Origin: Allodiplogaster sudhausi
Lineage: Eukaryota > Nematoda > Chromadorea > Rhabditida > Diplogasteridae
Direction of reading: 5' to 3'
NCBI GenBank assembly: GCA_945643635.1
Contig: CALZFC010000248.1
Span: 7,063,501 to 7,127,500, forward strand
DNA: 64,000 bases
Under the pieces are notes generated by a model that was not told where the DNA came from, did not search any database, and was given only the letters and a program-made list of their open reading frames with translations. This document shows, piece by piece, positions 11,074 to 25,014 of the stretch (positions within the stretch are counted from its first letter, which is position 1; each line of letters starts with the position of its first letter). The translations under genes and the position numbers were made by a program.

Positions 11074-12649
11074 CTCCGTCTCAGGCAAAAAGGCGGCGGC
11101 AAATTCAAATGTGAGTTTTGACGTACAAAAAGAGTGGAACTGACACATGACTCTGCGCCTGCGCAAGAAGACTCTCCTTGTTGCAGAGATGCTCGGCGCA
11201 GAGGCAGTAGTTGACGAGGCCATCGAAGGCGGTGCCGCAGCCGGGCGCAGCTGTCTCACCTGTTTGTTTCAAATACATATGTATATGTTTCTAATGTTTT
11301 CCTTTAAAAAAATATATAGTTACTTGTTTTTCAAATCAATATATATATATATATATATGTAATGATTGTAGTATGACGAAAGTTATTTGAAAAAAAAACA
11401 ATAAATAAACCTATTTACATAAACATACATCAAAGTTATATTTCGTGTTTAAAAAGTAAGTAACGAAAAATTTGCATATTTTCATTTTTGCAACACCTGG
11501 CATATCGGTCGTGAACTCTGTCGCTGTCACGCATCTCTTCTCGATCGCAAACGAGCCTGAAAAGTAATACTTGATTTTTTTTTCTTCTTTCTTACTTTCT
11601 TTATTTGTTCTTTATTCTTAAATATAAACTCTCCCAATTTACTCTCTCTCTCTCCCCCTCTCATCTTTCCCTGTCTCTTACTCTTCGTTCACCTTAATTT
11701 TTATGCTGTTTCTAACAAGTAAACAAGTAAACAAATAAACAAGTAAACAAGCAAACAAATAAAAAAGTAAACAACTTAACAACATCTGAATGAGACTGCC
11801 CAAACTCGCTCTCTCACCGGTGGACAGTTGTGTCTGACGCGTCATGCAGAAGACACGCTCGTCAGCCGTGGCACCCATGCACGCGATGGGCGCTATTCCA
11901 TTGCAGTCGGCAGTCGGATCGGACAGATCGGTCGCCGCGCACTCGCCGCACCGAAGGCCCGTCGGCATCTGACGGAGAGCACACCGAAATTCTTTCTCTC
12001 ATTTTCTCTCTTTCACAGTTTTCTTTCTCTAGTACACTTCTTTCTCTCCCCTGCCTCTCTCTCTTTCTCTCGCTATCTGTCTTTCTCACTTTATTTTTCT
12101 TTCTCTAGCTCACATCTTTCTCTTCCGTGGCAATCACTCCCACTTGCTATCACTCACTCTCTCTCTTTCTCACACTCGCTATCTCTCTCTCGCTGTCCCT
12201 CTCCCTCTCTCACTCTCTCTCTCTCTCTCTCTCTCTCTAACAAGTACTGCCGGCCCGGTCGTCGTAGTCGTTCCTGTCGTGGTGCTCATAGCTACCGTAG
12301 TAGTCGATGTGATGGGCGGCGGCACGGTCGCGGCGGGACCATGCGCGTTGGAGGGCACGATTGGCGCAAGGTTCAGCGGGGCTGGAAAACAACAACAATA
12401 ACTACATATGGGAGACTAAAAGATAGTTACTCTGAAAGCATTTTTAATTTTTTTTTTATTTTCAATGTTGGAGTAAAAACAGGCATTTAATACTAATAAT
12501 AATAACTATTATTTTTTATTATAAAAAATTTATGCAAATTTTTAAGAAACATACCATTTTCTTCAGCGACTGTCATCGATGAGCCGAGGCCAGCAAGCAG
12601 GTGATCGTTGGCTATAAAGCTCTCTTGATACTCTCTCTCTCTCTCTCTC

Positions 12650-12687
<38 letters not shown>

Positions 12688-12889
12688 ACTCCCTCATTTA
12701 CCACCATCCCCTCCCCCCCCCCCCGCCACCATACCCGTCCTCATTCACTTTCACCCTCCACTGCAATTTTCTATTCTAGCTTTGCATCATTTTCCTGATT
12801 AGTCTTTTCTCCATTTATCGCCGATCGTACCGTATTGTTAGCAGCTATCTTTCAGTCTCCCTGTCTCTCAGTCTCTCTCTGTCTCCCCA

Positions 12890-12947
<58 letters not shown>

Positions 12948-15900
12948 CTTTCACAATGTCTCTTCTCTCCTTTTCCCTCCTTACCATTCCTCCGTTCTTC
13001 CTTGTCGATCTCTTCGCGTGCCTCCTCCTCCTCTCCCTCCTCCCTCTCGCCTACGACGATTCTTGTCGGCTCTTCCGCAGGCGCCAAACCCTTCTGTAAT
13101 ATTTCTAATCGTTTTGGGCCTTTGAAAGATCAAATAAAACCATTAATATCTTACTTTTACGCTGGAAATCTTTCATTAGAGACAACAAAAAACAAATTAA
13201 AAAGAAAACAAAATCACGTTTGGCAATTCGATCGGCGCAGCGGCGCGATTTCGCATGAGCGATGCTCCTGCGGCCTTGGCGCCGCCAGAAATCATCGAAC
13301 CGCGTTCGCCAGCGGTCGCTGCGGAGCTCATCTAAAATGAACACTTTGCTTTCTAAACAAGTTTATTTTAAGGAAAAAAATAAATTATAAATTATAATGT
13401 ATGTAGAATGGATCTTACTTAAATAATGCAACAAAAAATTTATCTGGCTATATAAATATATATAGTGTGCCGCTGGTTACTTTAGTGCTTTCTGTAATAT
13501 TCAAAATAAATGGCACCCAACCTGCTCGTCGATCGTACGCTGATTACAGTTGTCCGCTGATGAGCAGACGCAGACGCGGACGCGGCCGGCTGACGTCGTC
13601 GCGCATCTGAGAGAATGAGAATACGAATTGTAAACAGGTTAAGGGGGCGGAGTGGGTATTTCAGTGAAATGGCACGAATATATTGCCACGTCCTTCTATT
13701 GACATCACGGAATAAAGCTAAATTTAGTTAATTAATTAATTACATAATTAATTAATATAATACATAGACAATTCCCCCCAACCTCGTCTCGTCGGCGGCC
13801 GCCTCAAAGTCCTCCTCGCCAAAGACGCCGTTGTATTCGCCGAGAAGCGCGTCATGCGAGACGCACAGCTTCTCCACGGCATTCTGGCCTAGAGAAAAAG
13901 GGCGGGAAATATATTTTAAAACTTTATTTATTTATTTTTATTAAATCTAACAAAATCATACTTTAGAATAATGATTCAATAATTATTTTTAATGAATATT
14001 ATTATATCGAGAGGTACTAACCACTGCCGACAGTAATATATCTCGTGAAGCACAACGAGTTCGCGAGCGGGCACTCATAAGATGTCTAAAAAGCACGCTT
14101 ATGTATCTGCCAAGAACCTAAGTCCTAGCAGTAACCTTTACCTCAACCTTAACCCTAAAACTAATCTTAAACTTTACCTTAGCCGTAAAACTAACATTGA
14201 CCTTAACATTATCCTTACGAGGGAACCATCTAAGCGTAAGCTGGCGGATTTTGATCGCACCTGTCCAGATCGATTACTACGGTCGAAAAAATAATTCTGG
14301 CATTTTCAATTTTTCCTAAATAGCCTCTGGCGATTTTATATTGATTTTTAAAAATTTGCATAAATTGAGGATGTCGGTTGCTGACCAATGTTTGCCATTG
14401 TCGGTATCTTGCTTGTGACTAAAAATATGGCATTCGTAGCGCAGTAGGTTGCACGCTCACTTACAATTTTGAGCGTCACAGGTTCGAATCCCATTCGGTT
14501 GAAATTTTTGCTGCAGTTTGGAAATTCAAGTTTGGAGAAGTACATACGAAAAAATTTATGCAGTTGAGAGGTGTTCACTTCGCTCCTGTTTTCGAATCCA
14601 CAAAGAATTAAATAGTTTGGAAAACAGAAATAAGTCTTCTTCCACGTCTGGAACAAGGTGTCCCATTAATGTACTGTTGAAAATGAGGTCAGAATTAAAA
14701 AATAACCTTGATATTTGCGTTCCTCGCACCAAATAACCCCCTGTGGTGATTTTGGGGGAAAAACTTTTTTCATCAATTGAGGCAGGTCATTTGGGTAACA
14801 CCCTATGCCCTTACAGACAAGTAGAAAGCTATTGTTACATAAATTTAAAGTGTATACGATCTTTCCTCTCATCTGAAAAATTTTTTCGTATGTACTTCTC
14901 CAAACTTGAATTCCGCAACTGTAGGAGGTACAATTGTACTATTCCTACCCCTGAAGTCGAACTAATTTTTTTCAAAAAACTTTTTAAATAGAAATTCACC
15001 CCAAGGTGGTTTTCGGTACGGGGAATACGAATATCATGTGTATTTGTTATCATGAGCTCATTTTTAGCTAGGCAAGGTTAGAGAGGTGAGATTCTCACTT
15101 TGCGATGGTGGTTGAGATAAGCCAGAAAAAGAAATGAGTATGATATTCGTTTTCCCATGCTGAAAACCACCCTGGAATGAATTTCAAGGAAAATTTTTTT
15201 TTTATGATCGACCTCTGGCGTGGGAATGGTACAATGGTACCCGTAGCAAAACGATTTAACCGAATGTGGTTCGAACCTGTGACGTTCAAAATTGTAAGCG
15301 AGCACGTAACCCACTGCACTCCGCATGCCTATTCAATTTCTTAAGAAAGACATTGACAGTGCTAAAGCCACCAAATACCGCGATTTAATGCAAACTTTAA
15401 AAATCAATATAAAATCGCCGGAGGCCATTTAGGAAAAAGTGAAAATGGTTATCATCATTTCTCCACTTGGACTATCGATCTAGACAAAGGCGATCAAAAT
15501 CCGCCACCTTATGCTTAGATGGTTCCCTTGTTAGCCATATAGCAGACCTAACCTTATCCCTAACATTAATCTTAACTCTAACATTAGCATTAACATAATC
15601 CTTAACCATAACGCCTACCTGAAGAAGACAGTCTTTGCCAGTGCCCTCAAGGCCGCCCTGTCCGCACTGCATACAGTGGAGGCGCATATCGCCACGTGTC
15701 ATGGTAGAAGCTAAAAATCGTGCCGGCGGGAAATTTGAATTCTATTTTATTTCAAATGTTGTTTACGACTCGTTATGCAAAGGAAAACGGCGCAGTTTTT
15801 TTTAGAAGAAATATAATTTAAAAAAAAAACCAACATTTCCCCTGTGGAGCGCCATGCGCCACCGACCACGGTGATTCCATGCTGAATTCGCTAAAATAAT

Positions 15901-16149
15901 AATTTTTGCTTAAGTAAAACTTTTTTACTAAATAAAACAGATCACAACACAGTTATGAAGATGACAATGAAGTACGTAGGTGGAAGATTTTTTTTTTCTT
16001 TTTCGCGGATTATTAATTTCTTTATATTTTTCGGTGATTATCACAAACTTTGCCGGTTTGATTGCCGATGGTAATTCTCCGGCGTTCGGGTGAATCTTCA
16101 GCATATCAAGGCCTGAAATTACCGCATAGTGTGAGAACAAAGAACAAAG

Positions 16150-16184
<35 letters not shown>

Positions 16185-17408
16185 AAGAAATAAGAAAACG
16201 AGAGAGAAAGAGGGAGAAAGAGAGAGGATGAAAAAGAGAGGGAGAGAGACAGAGAGAAAGAGAAAGAGAGAAAGATAGAGAGAAGAGAGAGAATGAGTGA
16301 GAAACAGAGTAACAGAGATTGAGAGACAAAAAGTGTGAGAACCTCTGCTCGGAAGGAACGCCTTGTCGTCATCGGTCGACTTTTCAATCTCGAAGGATGG
16401 CTGCGCTCGACGAAGGCTGTTGCTTGCGGTGGGGTGCTTGTGGTGCGACTGTTACGAAAGAGTAAGCAGTGAAAAGAGAAAGTTAGAGAGCGAGAGAGAG
16501 AGAGAGACGGAGAGAGAGAGAATGTGAGAGAGAGAGTTAGAAATGCATAGAGGGCAAAAGATTAAGAATTGGAGAGCCCAAGAGAGAAAGAAAGAAAGAG
16601 TGAGAGAGAGAGAATTAGACATGCAAAGAGAGGGAGAGAGAGAGAGACGAGAAAGAGAGGGAGAGAGAGAGAGTGACACACTGAAAGAGTGAGAGAAAAA
16701 AGAGATTTATGAAGATGGAAAAATAGCGCCATTTTTTGTCCTGACTCTCGGATCGTTGACGGGCATGATTGGCGCAAGGTTCAGCGTGCCGTGTGCGTGC
16801 ACATGATTCGTCACGGTGTGACGAGCGGATGTGGATCCTAATTTTATTTTTATTTATTTATTTTTTCAATTTTAAAGAATTTAATTACGATGATTTTTCC
16901 TCATTTTTTTCTCTGCTATAACACTTTTTAATATTAATAAATAAATACATAAATTAATTAATTAGTTAATTTAAAAAAAGAAGGAAAACCAGCTGAAGAA
17001 GGCAAGAGCGCTGCGCGCAAATCGCCATCCTCACTGGCGGCCTCCGTCTCTTCGTCCTCATCCCCATCGATCTCGCCAAAGAGCTCAGGGTGTTTCTGCG
17101 AAATTTATTTTTATTATTTTTTTTTCTAATATGTATTTATATTTTTATTTTATTAGTTTTATTATTTGCAGCTATTTTTCTTTTATAATTATGTATGTTT
17201 TTTAAATTAAAATATTGTGGTTAAAAAAAGAAACAATTCTCTGATTATCACCATGAAGTAATGCTAATCATGTTCGCACTCACTTCCTCGAATGCCATGA
17301 ACTGCTCGGCGATCGGCTTCTGGTTGCAGCGGCCTTCGCGACAAAGGCAGTACGCAATCTCGCGACCAGCAATCTGCAGTGGGAGGGTTGTGGGAGGAAG
17401 ATCACGAC

Positions 17409-17456
<48 letters not shown>

Positions 17457-19199
17457 AGGGAGGGAAAGGGAGAGAGAGAGAGAGGGAGAAAGAGAGGGAG
17501 AGAGAGAGAAAGGGAGAGGGAAGGAGAGAAAGATGGAAATAGTTTGAGAGCGGATGAGAAAGAGAGAGAGAGAGAAAGAGAGCGAAAAAGTGATAGCGAT
17601 GAGAAAACACTTAAAAGTTCCAGACAGTCAGGCAGAGTGAGACAGAATGAATGATCAATAGATAATCTCTTTCAAAAAAAAAGAAGTAATTTAGTAATTA
17701 CACAAGGTCAGTTACGGAAGCAATCGCTGATCTAATTTTCTCTCTTCTTAGTTTCTTTGGCCCCTCACTCTCTTTCTCTCTCTCCTCTCTCTTTCTTTCT
17801 CTATCTCTGCGTGTCTGCTCTAGCTCTCTTTCTTTCTCTATTCTCCCTCTCTCTCTGTCTGCTTCTCTCACCTCAAGCAGATCACACTCGTCCTCGAGTG
17901 GGTATCCCTTCGATGGGAAGAGGCGGTTGTGGTCACGCTCAGAGATGCACTCCTTCGTTATGGTGAAGGTTTCTGAATTTGAAGAAGGAAATCTTGCATG
18001 CCATTACCTTCTGTGAGGATCTCTTGATATCGCTAAAGTGTAATATAAATTTTTTTTTAACGTCGTACGAATCATGGACAGATCATCAATATATCAAGAA
18101 AAAGAGCAAGAAAACCGCCTGGCCGAAAGACATTCAAAAGCCGTTTTGTTGTCGTTTTTTTCTATTTCACACACTTTTTTCTTGTTCATTAAAGGAAGGG
18201 CTTTGGTCTGGCTGTTCTTTTAAAAATAAATTTTTTAACACTTAAATTTGCGATATGAATTAATTTTATTTTTCATTTAAAATAATAAATTATATATGTA
18301 AATTTGAATTTATTTCAATATTCATAGCAAAGAAGATAGAAAGATCAACTCTACCGTTCACTTCTTTCCTTCTCGTCGTACGACAGAAGATTCGCTCATC
18401 TTCAGGAAAGTTACGCGCGTACGTCGTGCAGTCGTATCTTGAGAGTTAATTAATTTGTTTAATTTAGTTAATTAATGAATTAATTAATTTAAAATGCTCA
18501 GATATTTTTATTGATAAAAACAAGTATGTTTACATAATAGTAATAATAAAAATATAAAACATACGAAAAGAAACAAACACACATTTTTTTAATCATATTA
18601 AAACTTTTAAAAAAAGTTTTTTTTAGATTAAAAAACATTCCGACCTGAACTGAGTCGCGCACTCGCCAAACTCGTCGAGAGAAGACTCGGCGCACACGAG
18701 GCATTCGAGTGCGTCAACTGTGAAAAAAAAATGGAGAAAATGGAAAGGGTAAACTGGTCAAACACAGAAAATGACTGTTCGTCACATTCACATGCAATTT
18801 TCTAGACATGAATGTGTTTGTTCAATGGCATTGTTTACGAACATTACATTTTGTATAGTGTTACTCGGAAAATTCGTCAGATATTTCAATGTATTATATT
18901 CATGTTATGATTCTTCTTGGAATAGCAATTTAAATTGTACCTGCTTTTTTTTTACTACTTCCCCTTTCAATATAATCATCATATGGTGGCTACTTCAAGG
19001 AGACGTATAAATTGGAAGAGGTACGAAAGAATTTGTGCGAATGTTGTCAAGTTCGCATACATATGTACATATATGTATGACACACCAAATTTATTGTTCA
19101 GTAATTTCAGCCGTAAAGAAGGTCAAATGTTCAGAATCGCTTCACGATCAATTCTTTTCTCACTTCTGTCTCCCCTCTATCGCTTTCTCTATCTATCTA

Positions 19200-19256
<57 letters not shown>

Positions 19257-19478
19257 GCCTCTGTCTCTCGCTCGCTTCCATTCTCTTTTACTACACCTCA
19301 CTTCCATTTCACTTCCTTCCCAAGGCTGACGATTTCTGGTTGCTTTTCTTCTGTTGCAACCCGAAGATGTTTCGCAATAGCCAAAGAAGAAGACGAAGAT
19401 GACTATCGAAGCATGATTCTTCCATCTGTGAATTCCAGATCCGGGCATTGCTCTTTCTCTCTCGCTCTCTCGCTCTCA

Positions 19479-19510
<32 letters not shown>

Positions 19511-20004
19511 TTCTTTATCTCTCTCTTTCTCGTTTTTTCTATTACCTGCTCTGTCACCAGTACTGCAATCGGTAATCGGCAGTAGCCCGGAATGAGCATG
19601 CTCATAGTTATGCAATAGGCTTTGTTTGGGCCGCGCAGACTTGTTCGGAGAATGAGAAGGTGAGAAAAAGAGAGAGAGAGAGAGAGAGACATGGGAAGAG
19701 AGAGAGAGAGCGAGAGGAAAAAAAAGTGAGAGAGAGAGACAGTGAAAGAAGAGAGCGAAAGATAGGAGCCAAAACAGGAAGAGAAAAAACGGTAGGTTCT
19801 TTGATCGGAAGCTGTCATACGTGTCGACACCTGGTCATTGATGCTAATTTGGGGGCTGATGGAATTCAGATGAGGAATCATTCTTTATCTCCCCCTGTCA
19901 TCTCATTCTCTCTCTCACTATCTCTCACTCTATGTCTCTTTCTTTCTCTCTCTCTCTCTCTCTCTCTCGCTCTCTCTTTCTTTCTTTCTCTATCTTACAT
20001 CGTA

Positions 20005-20048
<44 letters not shown>

Positions 20049-20075
20049 CTATATCTTTCATCTTTCTTTGTGCTT

Positions 20076-20118
<43 letters not shown>

Positions 20119-21607
20119 AGAATATCACTATGCCACTCATTTCTACTCATATGAAATATTGCAATATACCGTCAAAGCTGCTGAAATTGCGATCATCCTA
20201 ATTTAAAGAAGTATCATGCTTTTTTTTAATAATCAGTAGATCAATTCCCATGCTTGTGCTGATGACGGAAAAGGCTGCCAGCCAAAGATGCTTACAACAA
20301 GGAAGAGCTAACAGTAATTTCTTCCCACACAGATTAGTTGATGTCGAAATATCGATTATCTACATATGATAACTAGTTTACATGCACTTTGCCGACGCAG
20401 ATAGAATCCATTCCTCAGTTTTGTTTGATCTGTCAACAACTGGACTCCGGCCGGCCGGCTCCCCTAGGCCTGCTTTCCCGGTCATCGAGTATCTTTTTCT
20501 CTTTCTGGTGGGCTTTGATGGCTAAATGGCTGCGTACTGTAGGATTTAGGAGGGGGAAAAGAGTGCAAATCCGAGAAGTATGGATGTGTGAACAAAGTGG
20601 AGAGATGGAAAGGAACTGGATACTGAAGGGAGAGAACAGAGAAAGAAAGAGAGAGAGTGAGAGAGAGAAAAGAGAGAGAGAGAAGAGAGAGAGAGGATAA
20701 TTAATCACAGCGCATCTGTAAGTACTGACTGGTCAGCTCTGGAAAAACTGCAAAGCACCAAGGGCATCGCAAGAGAGATAGAAAGTGAGAAAAAAAGAGA
20801 GCGCGAGAGTATAAAAGAGATAAGAAGAGAGAGAAGAGAATATAGAAATGGAGGGAATGAGGAGCGAGAGGGAGAGAAAGAGACGTTGAAGTGAAAATCA
20901 ACTCACTTCCTCGGTGGGAGAAAGCGGCATCAAATCCGTATGAGTACTTTGGCAGAGTGCCATTAATGCATAAGAACATCGGAGCTGTCTAGACCGTACT
21001 GTTACATTAAATAATTCAACGAGTCTGATCAAGTTTAGCTCCCCTCTCTCTCTCTTACTCTCTTTCTCTCCCTCTCTGTCTCTCTCTTTCGCTTTATTTC
21101 TCTCTCCCTCTCGCTCTCTCTGTTCAAACACATTTTCGTTTGCCTTCCACCTTCAGCAGCAGTGCATTATCGCTGATTTGCATGATTTCTTGCTGACCAG
21201 TTGTCCTCAACCTTGTTTCGCGCCTGCAGGCGAATTCTAACTCAAACAACCTCTTCGACCTAGGGATATCTATTCAGAGAGAAGTTTAGAATAGGTGAAG
21301 GGCAGAGAGAGCGAGAGCGAGGGAGAGAGAATGAGAGAGATAGAGGGAAAGAGGGATAAAGAGAGAGAAGATTGAGATGAGGTACAAAAAAAGGAAGCTG
21401 TCAAGAAACTGTTTGATGACAGTCATTATCTTCATAGTCTCTTTTGCTCTTTTTCGCTCTAATCTGCTTACTTTTCCCCTTCTTTCTTTTCCCGCCGCTC
21501 GTTCTCCTCAGTCGATGTTTAATTGGCGTCGAAAGCCAGATAATGAGCGAAAATAAAACAGCTTTCACTTTTCTCTCTTCTTCTCTAACTCTCTCATCGG
21601 TCGCATG

Positions 21608-21640
<33 letters not shown>

Positions 21641-21995
21641 GTCTCTGTCCCTCTGTTCCTCATCTTCTCTCGTTCTTAGATGCTCTTTTCTTGAAGATTC
21701 CTAGTCGTCTTACCCATCATGAGAAGAAGAAAAAAGTATTGAGTTAATTATCAGAGAGAGAGAGAGAGAGAGATTCGACCGTAACTCAAATTGATCACAT
21801 ATTGAGCTGAGTTGGCCAAATCGTTCTTTAAATTCTTTGCTATTAACTGTGACGAATCCATAATAGAAGTTATATAAGTTTTACTCTGTTTCATGCCAAC
21901 TAGAATATATGTAGTGAGAGAAATAGATAGATAGTGAGAGTGAGAGAAAACATAAAGAGGGAAGAGAGAGAGAGAGAGAGAGAGAGAGATAAGAT

Positions 21996-22029
<34 letters not shown>

Positions 22030-22365
22030 TGAGAGAGAGAGAGAGTATGGACACTGGCTTGGAAACATGGCTAGGGGAAGTGCATAAAGAAAAGAAACCT
22101 GGCCAAGAAATATGTCATCTTCGGAAGATGAGTGGCCTTTCCTTTCCCTTCCGTTGGGAACGTTTCTTCCTTCGCCAATTAAATTATTCCGAGTGAAAAA
22201 GATGAAAGATGGGACAGGTAGCGCCAAACGGAGATGAAATTGCCGCTAAAGCAAGAGAGAGAGTGAGAGTGAGAGAAAGAGACAGAAAGAGAGATTGAGA
22301 GAAGAAAGATAGTGAGTGAGAGAGAGAAAGAGAATGAGAGAGAGAATGAGAGAGAGAGAAAGAGT

Positions 22366-22415
<50 letters not shown>

Positions 22416-22679
22416 TAGAGAAGTGAGGGAGCGAAACTAAGAGGGAGCACGAGTGAGAGAATGAGAGAGAGAGAGAGAGAGAGAGATAGCTAGACAGACA
22501 CTTCACAGAGATATTAGAAAAGTTATGACGGTGGATTGAGGAAATCGCTCTTGACACTTCCTTTCCCAATCTCCTTCGTGGAAGTGGAAGTAGCCTCCTG
22601 ACATACACTGTAGCTGCATACATAGATGGATCTTTTTCTTCCAGTTCTTCTCTCGCTAAGTCTCTTTCACCCTCTGGGA

Positions 22680-22723
<44 letters not shown>

Positions 22724-23037
22724 ATCTGTCTTTCTCTCTCTATCTCCCTCTCTCTCTCCCTCTCTCTCTTGCCTCTTACTCTACTGGCTCTCTCATGTCT
22801 TCCATCTATTCCTTAATAAAAAAATAAATCAAACGTTTAAGTACTTTTTGCAAAAGTACCGATCTTAATATACATAATTATCGGTAATAATTACTGTAAA
22901 TTTGAATTTGTCTAAAACAATTTCACCCGAAATTCGATTAGAGAAATGTTGATATAAAGTCATGATGGATTCTTATTTTCATTTACCGATGTAAATTGTT
23001 GTTGTAAAATACACTTCCTAATGGCCGCCCCTATAAT

Positions 23038-23076
<39 letters not shown>

Positions 23077-24810
23077 TTCGCAGCAATTATGTAGTTGATT
23101 CTACCTACACCACCTTTCACTCTCTCTCACACTTCTTCTCATCCTTGAACTCTCACTTCTTTCCTCTTCCACTTTCACACGGAAGTGTGAAAGTAGTGTA
23201 GGAAAGAAGACTAGGTCAAGAACAGAGCAGAATGGAAAGCGAAAATAGAGTAGTGGGTTTATAGAATTAGGAGAAGAATTGAGAGCTCACTTGAGAGCCC
23301 CCGGCGCCAGGTGGCCAAGTCGTTTCTCGGTTCGCATGTACCCAAGCACTAGGTTTTAACGAGAGATTACCTTTTTTATATTTTAGATAATTAGGAGAAA
23401 GAAACAGAGAAACAGAGAAACAGAGAAAGAGTGAGAGAAGAGAAAAGAAGATAGCGAGAGAAACAAAGAAAGAGTGACAGAGTGAGAGAAGACAACAGAG
23501 GGAGAGTGAGGGATAGAGAAGCAGAGAAAAAGAGCCAGAGAACACACAGGAACAAAGTGAATAAGGAAGAGACAAAAAGGGTGGATACAAAGAGCGAGCT
23601 CATGGAAATCAGCAGTAACCGGCTTCTCCCATGGGGATATGAATGTGTGGACAGAGAGAGAGAGATGGAGAGAGATAGATAGAGAGATAGAGAGAGATAG
23701 AGAGATAGAGAGAGAGAGAGAACGAGATCGAGAAAGAAAGAGGCAAAATAGCGTGAATGAGTCTTCAGAACAGGGACTCTTTGGCAGAATGGGGCTTCTT
23801 TTGGTTGAGTGTATGCCGCTGGCCCAATGGTTCAACACACAAGGGGACATTCAGGAAATCGGGAGTTTGTGAACATAGAGAGAGAAAGAGTGAGAAAGAA
23901 TGAGAGAGAGAGCGAGAAAGAGAGTAAACTAAGAAAGAAGAAGAGGAAGAGCCTTCAACAATAAGAGAAAACACAAACGCGCTGGAACTCGGCCATTGGA
24001 CCAAAGAGAGTGATCTCGATTCATGCGCTCTTTGCCAATGCAAGCAGAGCGTGAGACGAAGCTGGTTTAAGAAGGTTGTTCGAGAGAGAGAGAGAGAGAT
24101 AGAGAGAGAGAGAAAAAAAAAATGTAGAGAGAGAGACACCAGAGAGAGAGAGAGAAAGAAAGAGATCTAGGATAGGCAGAGAGGGGAAGAGGAACGAAAA
24201 GCGTGAATGGCAAACACATGAAAGCATATTTTGGCATTTATCATAATATACTAAATCAGTGAGTTCCTAATGTTGCTAAATTGTTAATCTTTAAAAAGAA
24301 TACTTCATTAAACAATTTATTCCAACGCTTTGTTTTGACGCCGGCATTATTTTCTAGTACAAGCTTAGTGCAAGCGATAATTTTGATAGAATGTTTTTTA
24401 GTGATTTGTTTTAATATGTTCTGTTTTATATGGCTGTTATCTTGTCTTTTTTTTTGCTTGAGAAGCGCGCACGGCCTGAATTTGGACGAGGAGGGGGGGG
24501 GGGGCGGGTTGGGGGGGATCCCCCGGGTGTGGAGAGGTGGATAGGAAAGGGTGGTGGCTCGAAGAAGGCACACACACGCCTCGGGGCTATTCGGGCTATT
24601 TATTGTCTTGTCTACTGGCTGCTGCTGCTGCTGCTGCTTTGGGAACGAGCCGGTCTCCCGGGCCGTGCTTTGGATGGTTGAATGGAGAAAAGGAGGAGGG
24701 GAGCTTTTGAAGAGATCACGTCGTCGGTGTGTAGCGGATTATCGATTATCCCCTGATATATCCCTCGGCCATCGTCCATGTATCTCGAAACTGTCTCTCT
24801 TTATTCGCTT

Positions 24811-24841
<31 letters not shown>

Positions 24842-24884
24842 TTTCTCTTTATTGCCTTTCGCTTTCTCTTTAATACCTCCTAGC

Positions 24885-24927
<43 letters not shown>

Positions 24928-24981
24928 TGTTGCCTCTCGCTTTCTCTTTATTACCTCCTAGCATCTGTCTCTCTCTCTCTA

Positions 24982-25014
<33 letters not shown>

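Larger units (their letters stand above)
14220..15532. mobile_element. Foldback/TIR element with tRNA-like boxes, in intron 11 of the ET gene
   Basis: The ends are inverted copies: GGGAACCATCTAAGCG near 14222 and CGCTTAGATGGTTCCC-like sequence ending at 15532. Further in, GCCTCTGGCGATTTTATATT (about 14323) is mirrored near 15400, and GTTTGGAGAAGTACATACGA (about 14531) near 14885. The flanks outside are degenerate TAACCTTAAC-type strings (14115-14215; 15540-15605). No transposase frame was found, so it is non-autonomous. Confidence 0.65.

Noticed and set aside
15710..16112. Treating the second ET module (starting MTRGDMRLHCMQC) as the start of a separate gene
   Set aside because: A small exon at 15890-15835 restores the phase on both sides, and there is no signal peptide at the Met. 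One continuous gene is simpler.
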